This document shows positions 12,601-23,901 of a stretch of DNA of 64,000 nucleotides, piece after piece. The stretch is from contig OZ038321.1 in assembly GCA_964035795.1 (NCBI GenBank), positions 26,700,544 to 26,764,543 of the forward strand. The letters run 5' to 3'. The notes beneath the pieces are model-generated. The model was not told the DNA's origin and did no database searches. It saw nothing but the letters and a program-made list of their open reading frames with translations. The stretch is from Pterobdella sp. o SKG-2022 (lineage: Eukaryota > Annelida > Clitellata > Hirudinida > Piscicolidae). Within the stretch, counting starts at the first letter, position 1. Every line of letters starts with the position of its first letter. The position numbers and the translations under genes were made by a program.

Positions 12601-15600
12601 GATGCTCGATAATGGCTCATGCATTGAGGAGAAGAACGATCATGGGTTGGTGACGTTTTTCATTGTTATTATGGCGTGGTTGATGCGGTAGCTGTTTTGT
12701 AATATGTTTCAAAGTGTGGCATATAGATGTTATAATGTAGTTGCTTTCTGTCAAGGTTGACGGGGTTCAGGTTAATAGTACATTTGTGATTTGTTTGATC
12801 GTTCTTATAGCGCAGATTTATGTTTATAAACAGGACAGAAGTAATTGATCAGTAATCATATACAGATTTAACTTCAATTAATATATTCAAAATAAAGTAA
12901 TAAGTATATTTATAAGAAAGTCAACTCAGGTACATGATAGTGACCAATTAGTCAAATTTTATATTATTCATAGCCCATTGATCCCATACTGTGGGAAAAT
13001 AACAACTTTACAAATCCTAATTTCAACTAATAATAACATTGACCTATCAGTTACACTTCATTGATGGAGGCGGCAAAGGAAAACCACTTGGAGATGGTGG
13101 AGTTTCTTGTTTCTAGAGGTTCGTTTCATTATTAATTATTTGAGCTTTGATCAAGTTCAAAGTTTGTATTGAACATAGTAAGTGAGCATCAACATGGCTT
13201 TAGAACTTCATAAAAAAAAAATCACATGCATCCAGGAGCAAATGTGAATGCAGAGACGAAGGATGGTGAGGATGCATTCATGTTGGCTTGCAAACACGGC
13301 AACACGGCCATCGTGCACTACCTTGATCTGCACTGTGATATCGTTAGTGTTTATCATCATGCCGTTTGTTGCTCTATCTGCATTATTGTTTTTCATCCTT
13401 CTTTGTGGTGTTAACTGGCGTGGGGGTTTTTCACTTTATATGTATTAGTGCTGCGCTTATGATTGAATCTGCATTTATAACTTTATAAATCAGCAAGTGA
13501 TTGTGTGGAGTATATGTTTCATGGTTGTTGCCACTTGATTATGTGGTATGTAATGAGTTTTGCAATTTTAAATTTTACAATAATCTTTTTTATATACCTT
13601 ATCAAAATAATTAGTCCTTGAGAGGCAAACTTATTTAACAATTACTACTAGAAACTGTCTTTTTTTATATAACCCACATGTTCCGCCGTGTAGGTTGGGA
13701 ACCTACCCTATCTTCATCATCAGACTGTAAATGCTGGTTCTAGGATGTTTTTTTTGCATGTAAAGAACTTGTCTTAGGAATCTAGCTTGATGAGAGCAGA
13801 CTGATGAAACAGTCAGTGTGGGGTTTTCCAAAATAATTATCTTGGCTAGATAAGTTTAGTAACCCAAAAGGATCACTGGAGGACAGAGAAGGGTTGTTTA
13901 GATTTTCACCTTGAGAAGGTAGCAGCCCCACCAACTAGCAGGCCTAAACACTAGAGCGCTAAGTGTCTTTTATTGTCATGCTCTGGACAGGTGCCTTTTA
14001 ACGTCATTCCCAGAACTTCAAACTATATCATCATCATCATTTCAAGTCCTTCACTTTTAACATGGGTTAGATGGGGGTTACTAATGGCTTTCTCCCACAC
14101 TACAATTTTGAGCTAGTTCAGACCTCATTCTTTTAAGGTCATTACCTTCTAATTGAGACCATGTTTTTTTGCTTACCTTCTACTTTCTTACCCTCTACCT
14201 CGACATATAAGCAAAAACTTTCTGGGTTTTCAGCGTCTATCTTTGTTACCTGCTTATACCATTTCATTTCTTCCGTTTGCGATAAACCTACTTTTTTGTC
14301 AGCGTTTTCACTATTTTCAATAGTTTAAAAAAAGTCATTAATTCCTTGAAAATGGGAAGTTTTCAATATAAAATATTCATCGAGTTACTGTTTCCAAATA
14401 GTAACACTGGATGAAATTTACATTCTTATTTTCGTTTACTGTGATCTAAAGCTCTCAGCGTTGATGTCGGTTATCAGGTGGTATCTGTAATGGATTCTGG
14501 ACAATTTCGCTTTTAGTTTGCCACTTCATTGGCGACTGAATACTGATGGTTCTAGTTGTTTTTGAGGTGTTTCTTTTACCAACCAAGCTAGCCGGTCTTG
14601 GTGAGGTTTCTCAAGGTAATTTTTTGGCTTCACGTTAGGCTTAGAAGACTTTCAGAAACATAATCGTTTTCAGGAGTCTTATATTTTTATTCTTTTCATG
14701 TTGATAATTGTATCACTGATATTTTTAAATATAGCATCTCAAGAACGCTGAGGAATTTAATGGCTGTTTGATAGTTTCAATAAAAATTCTTTAAAGTATT
14801 TCATTAGTTAAAATATAAAATATATTTATATATAGTTAATTAAGTTTAATTCGAAATGAAATTTAGGTGGATATTTTATTTATAGGCCATAGTGTAAAAA
14901 AGTGCACGAATTTGCGATGCGAGTAAGTTTCCAAGATTAAAACAGACAAATTTAATTAAACTGTTCGAAAAAGTCGGAAGCAAATAATTGTTTGGTCTCA
15001 CTAAGAAACGGCCTTATTTCATTTGGCATTAGAAAAATTTGGAAATTTATATTCTAAAACCAACTGTTTTCTATTGTTGTGTATATTTGAATGTATCTTG
15101 AAATTTCTTAATGTAATCCAAAAAATCTGTCGTAGGCTTGGGTTAGGTTTTGAAGATGCCTATGACAGGGTGAAATAGAGAGGAAGAGTTTGGTCATGGA
15201 AAGAAGTCAGTGACCCCTTGGAAAAGAAAATGGTGCTGACTATAATAAAATGATACTGATTTATGATAAATAGAAGTTGAGTGAAGTTAAAAAATATAGC
15301 TATGTCTCCTAAATTTAATTAAAATAAAAAAAAAAAGGGTTTGAGCATTGGGAATGTGAAAATAATGACTTGTATGTGACACCACAAACATTTAGTGAAA
15401 GACTGAAGAAGAATTCAAAAATTAGTCTTTATGTTGTTCTTACCTTAATGCTTCCAACCATTAAAAGACAGGTTTTATATTTGTAGCAACGTTTTCTTAT
15501 GGCTTATACTTTCTTTTTTATGAGGCACCTAGTGAACATGTTTGCCTTTCAATATTTTATTTTAAACTTTAATATGAAGTTTACAACTTGAAATACATAT

Positions 15601-18600
15601 CGACTATATGTCAAATTCTTTGAACTCTTTACCATACCTGCTTGTATGTAAAGCTTTGTGACATTTCAATAGATTCTTAAACAATATTTCCTGTTGATGA
15701 ATTTAATGATTAAGTTTTTTATCATAATGACTATTATTCTCATTAATATTATGATTGTATCATGGACAGGACAAGGAATCAAAAACTGGACACACACCAC
15801 TGATGTGGGCAGCCAAAAAGGGTCACTTCTTCATTGTGCAGTACCTTGTCAATTTGGGTCTGTGGCAGTATTTTTCAAACGTTTTTGTGGTTGAGTAAAA
15901 AAAATGATGGGGCTAAAAAGGGTTTTTTAGGTGTAATTCTAAGAGTTATTTTTTTGATGTTCATGTTTATTATATTTTTTTTCTGTTCAAATTTGTTTAT
16001 AATTACTTTTTATAGATATCACAATTCCTGGCATACATTCAACTAGTACAAACCTCATTAGGAGCTGATGTGAACAAGGGGACCCACAGCAATGACATGA
16101 CAGTGCTATCTGCAGCCTGCTCGAGTGGCAACATCAACACAGTGTACTTCCTCCTCATGAACCATGCTGATCCCTTGTTTAAACTCAAGGTAGGGTTTCT
16201 TCAGCAGTGTATGAACCATATCATTGAGCTTGTTTTGTTCATGTTGCTCAATGTTTATTAGGCATTGAGGAGGGTTTTTGTGGTGGCCTTTGGAGTGTTT
16301 CATTGAGTAGCTTGAGCAACTGGTTTTTTGTTATCAAATTTTTTTAGTGTTTGCACTGAAAGCGTCAAGATTTGATCTTGTTTTATTTGATTGTTTATTC
16401 ACTGAAATGTTTTTATTTTATTTTATTCTGTTTCGTTATTAATATTGTTTTCACTAATACTACTGTTAACAATATAATTAATATTTATACCGCAACCTTA
16501 TTTAAACTTACTACTGCCATCGTCAAGGCTTTCACTTATTATTACAGATACTTTCATTACAATCATAATAACTGGCGTCACCACTACAATAATCACTAAA
16601 ATTACCATTATGCTTTACAGGACGGCACAACCATGTTGATAGAGGCGACGAAGGGAGGGCATGCAGACATGATAAAACTTCTATTTGGTTGGCTGAGCAA
16701 GAACTCACAGTTACCCTTGACATCCGATGATCATATCGCCAATAACACCGAGTACGAGGATGATGACGATGAAGATGACGACGACGACGACGATGATGAT
16801 GATGATGATGATGATGATATCGATGAAGCAGATCAAATACAGGTGAAGGAAATTTTTAAAAATTTGTGTCTGTTTTACGAGAGGAGGTATAATTCATGAC
16901 GGTTTTTACTAAATGAATTAAGTTTTTTCATACGTTTTTATGTATGTAGCGTCCCGTGAAATCTAATAATTCACGCAACGTAAAAAGTGCACGACCTGGT
17001 GTTTGACTTACTTCTTAATGAATTTATTGAGAGTTTAGTGAAGCTTTATAATGTATTAAAAGAAAATAAATTATTTTATCTATGTACATATACTTGACAG
17101 CCATTCCAACTGAACACTGTGCAGTCTCAACTTCCCCCCATCGACTCCATGCCTGGTGACTGCCATTGTTCCTTCATTATTCTTTCACTGAGAAATTCTT
17201 TGTAATAGCCTAATATTGCTTCAGCAGATAAACATGGCCACTGCAAGCCACCCAACCATGGCAATCACGAGCTTAGCAGTATCATCTTCTCAGACAACTC
17301 TGATAATGAAGAGTATGACGATGAAGAGGATGAAGACGACGACAACGATGACGTAACGGATGGAATAGTGAATAAAGAGTTACCTAAGTCAAATAAACCA
17401 AAGGAGGCATCTTCCTATGCCACTGGACAACAAACTCTGGTCTGGAAGGCTGAACAGGTTGGTTCCCTGATTAGATATATAAAAGTTTAGTGAATAGATA
17501 CAAGACTAATTCTTTAGCATCCCAAAGCTAAAAGATCGATTGGTCAGAATATATTATTATTTATACTCGTTAAATATCTCTTGTCTCATTGCATGAAGTT
17601 AGACACGTGAGGTATCATGGAGAAGTTGTGTGTCAGTTCACTTGTTTTTATGAAATCCAAAAAAATAGTAATGGGGTTTTTAAAGTTTCAAACTATTACA
17701 TAAACTATAGAATTCAAAATTAAGTTTTGAAAGTCTGTCAACATAAAATATTTGTTTAAAGGGATAAAAATAGCTGATTTTTGTATTTTTAAACATTAAC
17801 CCTCATGTATCTATACAAAAACATTTTGGTATAGGATGATTAAGTAGACAAATCAAAATCATTGCCCAAAAAGCATGCAGGGTACCTTAAAACTAAAAAA
17901 ATTTAAACTCAAGTTTTCCATGTATGATACTGACATTGTTAAACATGGATATATATGAAAAAACTTAAAAGCCTGTCTAAGTAAGAATATAACACACTCT
18001 TTGTATAGAAATACAAATTAGGAATAAATTTTTTGTTGATTTGCTTACTACATAGATTTATGAATCGATAAATGAATCAATGCATTGATATGCAACAGAT
18101 CGAGAGGGACCCAGAGCTGCAGAAGTTGCTACGTTTGCATGTGAGTAAGTCGAAGGTGTTTAAGGAAGCATGCAAGAAGACTAGAAGGCTGTCATGTGGG
18201 TCAGATTCTGTCCTTCCATCCTCGAAGTGTTCCAAAAACAATGCCACGTCTAATTGTGTGTTATTTTTCTTCACAGTTTTTTTAATTTATTTACTTTAAA
18301 ATGAAATTTTAGTTTTTTGAAGATATTTATTTTAATGAATTTTTATTATAGCGCGTTTTTTTTACACCAAAAGCGGGTTTTTTTCTAGAATTAAGAGGTG
18401 TTTCGACGCTTAATGTTAATTTTATATAAATTTACCTATATATTTATGAATAGTTATAATTTTTGTTTGAACAGTTGATAAAGAGAAAGCCTCAAAAGCT
18501 CTTAAGAACAGCAAGGACATACATTACTGCACTGATAAGGCTTGTTGTATGTGTGGGTGTATGAAGGGAGTCAAACGTGTAGATGGAGATAAGAAAAGCA

Positions 18601-21600
18601 GGAAAAAACATGAAAGTTCATGCCAGGGTTGCACCTTTGACAAACCATGTAAATAGTTTAATTAAAATTTATTTTCATTTTTATTTAACAAACTTTAATT
18701 AAAATAATTTTTTTACAGGTAAGTTTGCCCACTACAAGCTCCAGCGACTGCACCACCAACATTCCAATGATGCAACAGTTTGTAATCAAGTCCACCATAA
18801 AGAAACTTGTTCCTATTCTTCTGAAGCCCCCTCTGCACCATTCAAACATCTAACCGCCAAACAACCGTCCTCCGAATACCCATTAGATATCGACGCTCTT
18901 ACTGTGGGAGACCAAGAAACAGCTTTAACGTTGGCTTCGTCATTGGGCTACGCAGATTTTGTGTACCTTTTTTTGTCAAAAGGTTCCAACATTGAGCACA
19001 AAGACCGCAAAGGCTTCACCCCCCTCCTGCATGCAGCCAGTGCAGGCCACTTGAAGATTGTGAAGATTCTTTTGCGGGTTGGTGCCAATATTGAAGTAGA
19101 AGCAGAAAAATCAAAAGATACTGCTCTTTCACTAGCTTGTGCCAATGGCCATGCTAAAATAGTTGAGTTGCTGATACGCAAAGGAGCAGATACAGAACAC
19201 CGAAACATTGAAGATTACACCCCTCTAAGTCATGCTGCAGCCAAGGGTCATGTAAAAGTCATAGAGATCCTTTTGTTGTATGGTGCAGAAATAAACTCTC
19301 GTACGAACAGCAAGTTTGGCATGTCACCTTTAATGTTGGCTGCCATGTACGGTCATGCAAATGCCGTCACCCTGCTTCTCGACAGAGGATGTGATGTCAA
19401 CGCTCAAAACGAAATTCACCGAACTACCGCTCTTTCTTTGGCATGTTTCAATGGAAAACATGAGATTGTATCAATTTTGGTAGATAGAAAAGCTAATCTA
19501 GAACATCGAGCCAAAGCGGGAATAACACCTCTGATGGAGGCTGCTCAGGGAGGCTTTGTTGAAGTTGGCAAAATTTTGTTGGATAGAGGAGCTGACGTTG
19601 GAGCTGTGCCTGTCTCTTCCTCGCGAGATACCGCTCTTGGAATAGCAGCTGAAAAAGGCCATTTCCAATTTGTTGAGTTATTGCTGTCAAGAAATGCGCC
19701 AATAGACGTGAAAAACAAACGAGGGGCGACTCCTTTGTGGCTGGCTTGCAACTCAGGCCATCTGGAAGTAGTCAAACTTCTCTTGCAACATGGCTCAGAT
19801 CCCGATTCTATGGACAACAGGAAGATCTCGTGTTTGGTAGCTTCTTTGAAGAGTGGTCAAATAAAAATCGTTAAGTTGCTCGTTGAATACGTCAGTCAAT
19901 TGCCTCCGGATCCTGAGTGTGTTAAGTATAGAAAGGCCATATATGAAACCGAAAAACCAGAACTTATCGAAAAATGCTTACAGTGTTTAGAAATTATCAA
20001 AAAAGCTAAAGAGGCTCAAGCAATGAAAGCATACGAAAACGCAGTCATTTTGTTAGATGAACTACAGCAAGAAAAGAAAATGGAAGCTAAAAAAAGAGCT
20101 GCTAGAGAGAAAAAACGGGAAAAGAAAAAACAAAGAAAAAAAGATAAAACTGCTAATACGTCAACCAACAAAACTAACTCTGAAACCGTTGAAATATTAA
20201 ATTCCAAATCATCTGAAAACAACGTTTGCCATTTGAGTGATGAAGAACATTTGCATAAAAATAGCTTTGATGCCTCTGATGAAGATATTTTCGAAAAAGA
20301 AAATAAACCAAAGAACAATGCAAAATCTAATAATGCAAAGTATGACAAATCGACTAAAAAATCCAAATCTACTAATCTCCACACGCCTTCCAAAGGGCCC
20401 AAAGAGACTGCAAACAACAACACTCCAAATTCTACCAAGAAAAAGACTCTAGGGGTTGACACAATTTCTACGAATTCTTCCATTTTAAATAATCTACCTC
20501 TTCAAAACTCAAAAATACAGTATGAAAATTGTATGGATATTATTGAAAAAGATTATGCAAAGTCAAAAATTTCAAGCATCAGTGACTTGGATGATTTTGG
20601 TTATCTTTCTATGCCTCCCACTAATATTATAGTGGCACCAGTTATCATTTCTACTGCTAACTCTTCCAAAGCCATTAAATTGGAAAACAAAACTAAGTCA
20701 AATGCTGAAAGTGTGCCTCAAGTAATCACATCAAGTGACCAACGTACGAACAATTCAATTTCTGTTACCCATTCAGCATTCCAATCTTTCAATCTCACCG
20801 ATTCACCTAAATGTTTGTTATCGTCTCCTAGCTTAACCAAAGTGACCACGTCTTTTAGATCACCGAATTCAACAACATCGCCTAGTGTCAAACCATTTGC
20901 AAGGAAAAAAATTCTCACAACAACTACATCAACAAGTTCAACCACAGTTACCACTTATTACTCTGGTTTGTATAAAAAAGATGATTCCTTGAACAACAAA
21001 GATCAACTCAAAAAAATAAAAAAGATAGATGTTCCAGCCAAAGCAGTAAGCCGGGTGATAGGTAGAGGTGGCTGTAACATTAATGCTATAAGGGAATTTA
21101 GTGGTGCGAAGATCGATCTTGACAAATTGAAAACCAGCGATGATGCTGTTGTTACTATCAAAGGTGTTGGGGACTCCATTCTCAAAGCTTCAGAACTAAT
21201 CACTGCTTTGATAAGAGAAGCTGACAAGGACATTGAACAACTCATCAAAGCCTTCAAGAATCAATTGGCGACGGGAAGCACTTCTTTTTATAGCGAATCA
21301 ATCAACTCGGCGAGTTTTTGGAAACGAAACGAATCTACTGATACTTCAACTCAAAAATCTATGGCAACACCTTCGAATCAGAACAACGTCAAGGACTTTC
21401 CGATTCCAACAAAAAATGTATGGGAAAATAGAAAGCTTCAAAATGCTTTGGCTGAACGTAACAAAGCTTTTATTGGAAGTAATAGTGCTTCTAATTCTAA
21501 CCATACTTCTTTAGCAACGACCACAACTACTGTCACTAATGCCTGGTTAAGTACTCCCAAGATTTCGACATCAGTATCTGATGAGCCATACACTCAACAG

Positions 21601-23901
21601 GTGCTCATCTCCAACCTCGACATGAGTGGTTCCAATGTTTGGGATAACAGCATGGCGGATGGCATCGGAGGTCACTCCTCCAGTTCAGCTGTCATAAGCA
21701 GCAATGAAAAGCCCCAGCTCATAACCACATTTCCCATTGGAGCATGGAAATCTGTGGAAAAGAACAGCAGAATCACTCCACCAAATAATTATGCCTTTCA
21801 GAAACCTTTGGATCAAGTAAAGTCAGAGAAAAATATTAATGATTGGGTTAAATCGGTTAATTCTTCAAACAATATTTCTCAACAAAGTAGTGTTACATCC
21901 ACAGTGTCTGTCACAAATTTTACAGTTCCTTCAGGTTCTACTTACATAGATTCTAATAAAATCCCCATTCTTGCTTCTAAGAAAGTTAGCAGTCAAGAAG
22001 AATCATTACCAAGTAATGAAGCACCAAGTTCCCAAATGGACTCTTCTGTCTTATCAGCCTCCAGAACCCATTCACTCTTCAACTTTACTGATGGCTCAAA
22101 GCATTTAGTTGAAGATGTGGGGCCCAAGACAATAAGGGAGTACTCTCCTTTTGGGGCAGTGGCGTTTAACAACCAACCAACTCTAGTCAGTGGTTGTGTC
22201 ACCACTTCTTCCGAAATGGCGGTTGATAAGTCTAAAGCCCCTGGATACAGACCCACTCATATGATTCCAAAATCTCCACCTATTTCTCAAGATGCGGCTT
22301 CAACGCATTATAACCACGATGATAAAGTCTTAAACTTACCAAAAGTGTCAAGTTTGAATAATGAAGTAAAATCTGAGTTGAATCATGGATCTCTTTTTTC
22401 TTTCAGTCCTCAAGCTCAAGGTTTAAAACAAAAGACAGGGCTCGAAAATGAAGGTCATTACAAAGGATCTCTGAATTCTAGCATGCCCCTTCTTGTACCT
22501 AAATCAGATTTGATGCACCCTCAACAACAACCAATTGCCAGCCAACATTCTTCCAACTACCCTTTCAACCTGGACATGTTCATACCCAGTCAACAAAAAA
22601 TTTTGAAAAACGAAGCCGTCAATGATCTCGAAATGAATCAACAATTTTTGCAACACCCTCTTCATTACTCTTCCAACCAACAAAGGTACCAAAAAACAGG
22701 CGCTCCAATCCTCAACCCAGATATCAATTCAAACTTTAATCAGATGCCTTCGCTCAATCCGTCAACCAGCACCAATCAACTGCATTATAGTCCACTGTTT
22801 GCTTCAGATAGCAAAAAACAATCAGTTTTGCAACCTATAGGCACCGAAAGAAACAGTAAGAAGCAACAAAAACCGCCGGTAATTACAACATCAAACGTGC
22901 ATCAAGCGATGAAACAAAACTCCCCTTCTCCTGGTGTCCAATCCAATCATCTTCTTTACAACAACTTCACATCTAACAGTAGCAATTCCGTCGTTAATGA
23001 TTCCCACTTGAATTCTCCATTCATCAAGATGAATTCACAACAAAACTATCCATTCTCGGAACCCTGGACTCGCCCAATCAGTATGTTCCTATTATTTTTC
23101 GCCATTATATTCAATTTTTTTATCATAATATAACCAGCCCAAAATCAACTTGATACAGACAACACGGGCGTGCAAAATACCGTCCCAAATCTCAACTACC
23201 AGCATATCTCTATGGCCAACAACGATGGAAATTCTCCTTTCCTTTTTAACAATGTAGACGATAAGACCAATCTGGTGAATAATGTGAGCCATCTCAACAG
23301 CAACATCAACCGTTGTCACAATTACCACCAGATGATGGTTTTACAAATTTTGCAATTGTATTTCATTACAATTTGTGTGCATATTTTTGATTTATTTTTG
23401 AAACAGTAAAAATTTAGTTATCATCATTAAGAAGTATGAAAAAACTTTGATATGAAATAACAGATCAATCTTTAGCCTTAAGCATGAATAAACGAAAACA
23501 GTCGGCAGGCGATTCATACGACTCCATGTCTCACAACTCCATAATGCACCCCCGCGCCATGCATTACCAACAACAACTGCACCACTACCAACCATCCTAC
23601 CCACATGCTTACAACAATGACCCTGATAACTGGTACCTCAAACAAGCCCAACGAGATAAAGTACGTGTTTTTCCTTCAAGAGTTAACCCGAATATTTACT
23701 GTGTTAAAAGTTTGTATAATGAGAGATTTAATATTCATTAGTTTGTGTCATGCTAAATTATAGTTTGAAGCTAAATGTAATATATCAGTGTCTGAGATTT
23801 AAACATTCAAATTAAAAATGAATATTTTTCCTTGAAAATTTTTTTGATTTAAAAATTTTTAGAATTCATGGAACGTGTGGACCCTACCGGAAAATAAATG
23901 A
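3674..23901 (+). CDS. ANKHD1: mask/ANKHD1: multiple ankyrin repeats and single KH domain protein
   Basis: Exons joined by phase: 3674-3913, 3975-4062, 4868-4988, 5125-5173, 6949-7152, 8450-8603, 9132-9365, 9596-9738, 12524-12645, 13051-13118, 13236-13342, 15770-15857, 16062-16189, 16621-16842, 17101-17155, 17225-17457, 18099-18255, 18475-18648, 18719-23080, 23138 to about 23311-23337, about 23464-23660 and 23863-23901. This gives about 2450 residues, close to vertebrate ANKHD1. Order: acidic/Ser-rich N-terminus; ankyrin block 1 (about 183-600); poly-Asp tract (about 628-650); Cys-rich segment (823-867); ankyrin block 2 (about 925-1275) in one long exon; a basic KKRAAREKKREKKKQRKK helix (about 1320); a KH domain (about 1626-1705) with the GRGG form of the GxxG loop; and a long Gln/Ser/Asn-rich tail. 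Known family members are cytoplasmic scaffold and RNA-binding proteins acting in RTK and Hippo/Yorkie signalling. The join between the exons near 23311-23337 and 23464 is unresolved: the obvious donor at 23338 leaves the wrong phase. The other joins are consistent. Confidence 0.9.
4063..4867 (+). other. mask intron 2
   Basis: 805-base AT-rich intron bounded by GTTTGA and a CAG acceptor. Short open frames inside it have no recognisable domain. Nothing else is visible. Confidence 0.6.
5174..6948 (+). other. mask intron 4, with a minus-strand coding-like relic
   Basis: Intron of 1775 bases between the exons ending 5173 and starting 6949. Around 5700-6540 the base composition is less AT-rich, and the minus strand reads as broken protein-like segments; the best is 6281-6541, listed separately. 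The rest is AT-rich with no visible feature. Confidence 0.5.
6281..6541 (-). pseudogene. Unidentified coding-like relic in a mask intron
   Basis: On the minus strand an open stretch including VEKMIKIYDSSANEVLEAW and WDNQILDTLPVEVF runs from about 6541 down to about 6350. It can be followed in another frame (NVYNDIEVTTEIKFENC) to a stop near 6281. Amino-acid composition looks like real protein (charged, helical, normal Trp use), unlike the AT-driven open frames around it. I do not recognise a family. One frameshift and the lack of a start make it a likely decayed transposon or processed-gene fragment. It could also be chance. Confidence 0.3.
7153..8449 (+). other. mask intron 5
   Basis: 1297-base AT-rich intron, with a T/G-rich stretch (many TGTGT runs) in its first 250 bases. 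No coding or repeat feature is supported. Confidence 0.6.
8604..9131 (+). other. mask intron 6
   Basis: 528-base intron between two ankyrin exons, bounded by GTTTGT and ACCAG. No feature is visible inside. Confidence 0.6.
10507..10525 (-). repeat. Microsatellite tail of the LINE
   Basis: Four tandem ATCA/TTGA units lie exactly where the minus-strand LINE reading ends. CR1-, RTE- and L2-like elements typically end in short tandem repeats rather than poly(A). This marks the 3' boundary of the insertion. Confidence 0.6.
10507..12130 (-). mobile_element. Decayed, 5'-truncated non-LTR retrotransposon (LINE)
   Basis: Read on the minus strand, the order is that of a LINE ORF2. A reverse transcriptase region (11507-11884) has YLAFMDLEKAFDRMPREVIW and a VHQGS motif; the YVDD catalytic box lies near 11480. 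A C-G-V-C...CGGC..WVHKKC zinc-knuckle insert (11208-11435) follows, then a C-terminal FCYLGDILSAGGG segment (10815-11153) and a RWFGHVERS-like tail with GRPKKTWNEL (about 10670-10760). The element ends in a (TTGA)n microsatellite tail at 10507-10525. Frameshifts and stops break the frame several times and the N-terminal endonuclease is missing, so it is dead. It lies antisense in a mask intron. Confidence 0.85.
12128..12250 (+). repeat. Dispersed repeat, copy 1
   Basis: The stretch with GATGCCTCTGACAGGG, GAAAGAAGTCAGTG and GCTGACTATAAT matches, in the same order and orientation, a second copy near 15153-15260. The plus-strand frame reads as a charged peptide with a DRVKWKEV core, a pattern common near the C-terminus of LINE ORF2 proteins. 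It is probably a short transposon tail. Confidence 0.6.
13691..13707. repeat. Small perfect hairpin
   Basis: GTAGGTT, a GGG loop, then AACCTAC form a 7-bp perfect inverted repeat. It sits in a complex, less AT-rich stretch of intron and may belong to a decayed repeat. Confidence 0.4.
15153..15260 (+). repeat. Dispersed repeat, copy 2
   Basis: GATGCCTATGACAGGG, GAAAGAAGTCAGTG and GCTGACTATAAT occur in the same order as at 12128-12215. A small insertion separates the first two blocks. Two diverged copies 3 kb apart in introns of one gene point to a repeat family. Confidence 0.6.
16757..16818 (+). repeat. Coding GAT/GAC microsatellite (poly-Asp)
   Basis: A (GAY)n run inside a mask exon encodes 15 consecutive Asp after a DDDDED lead. 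It sits right after ankyrin block 1. A second acidic stretch (EEDEDDDNDD) lies in the exon 17225-17457, so the linker between the two ankyrin blocks is strongly acidic. The uninterrupted GAT part is prone to length polymorphism. Confidence 0.8.
17458..18098 (+). other. mask intron 16
   Basis: 641-base AT-rich intron bounded by GTTGGT and ACAG. Nothing else is seen. Confidence 0.6.
18519..18733 (+). other. Cys/His-rich segment of mask
   Basis: This part of mask spans exons 18475-18648 and 18719 onward (residues about 819-867). It has clustered cysteines at 823, 828, 829, 831, 833, 854, 857 and 863, plus His867. The last part reads C-x2-C-x5-C-x3-H ending in CKFAH, like the second half of a CCCH zinc finger. 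I do not know this feature from vertebrate ANKHD1. Metal binding is inferred. Confidence 0.5.
21004..21245 (+). other. KH domain of mask
   Basis: Residues about 1626-1705 begin KKIDVPAKAVSRVIGRGG, the first beta strand, helix and GxxG loop (GRGG) of a type I KH domain. They continue through NINAIREFSGAKIDLDK and a VTIKGVGDSILKA strand-helix. The GxxG loop is intact, so single-stranded RNA or DNA binding is plausible. Confidence 0.9.

Larger units (their letters stand above)
13343..15769 (+). other. mask intron 11, with repeat-like debris
   Basis: 2427-base intron. Its middle (about 13660-14650) is less AT-rich and more complex than normal intron sequence here. It contains a GTAGGTT-GGG-AACCTAC hairpin near 13691-13707 and a CATCATCATCAT run at about 14028-14040, followed by a region that looks like decayed repeat. 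A second copy of the 12128 repeat lies at 15153-15260. No coding exon is visible. Confidence 0.5.

Noticed and set aside
13991..14330. CATCAT-led stretch resembling repeats known from several marine invertebrates
   Set aside because: The resemblance is from memory, short and diverged; I cannot name a family or use it to place the organism.
20016..20483. 155-codon minus-strand open frame
   Set aside because: Shadow of the long mask exon on the other strand; the plus frame carries the conserved domain protein.
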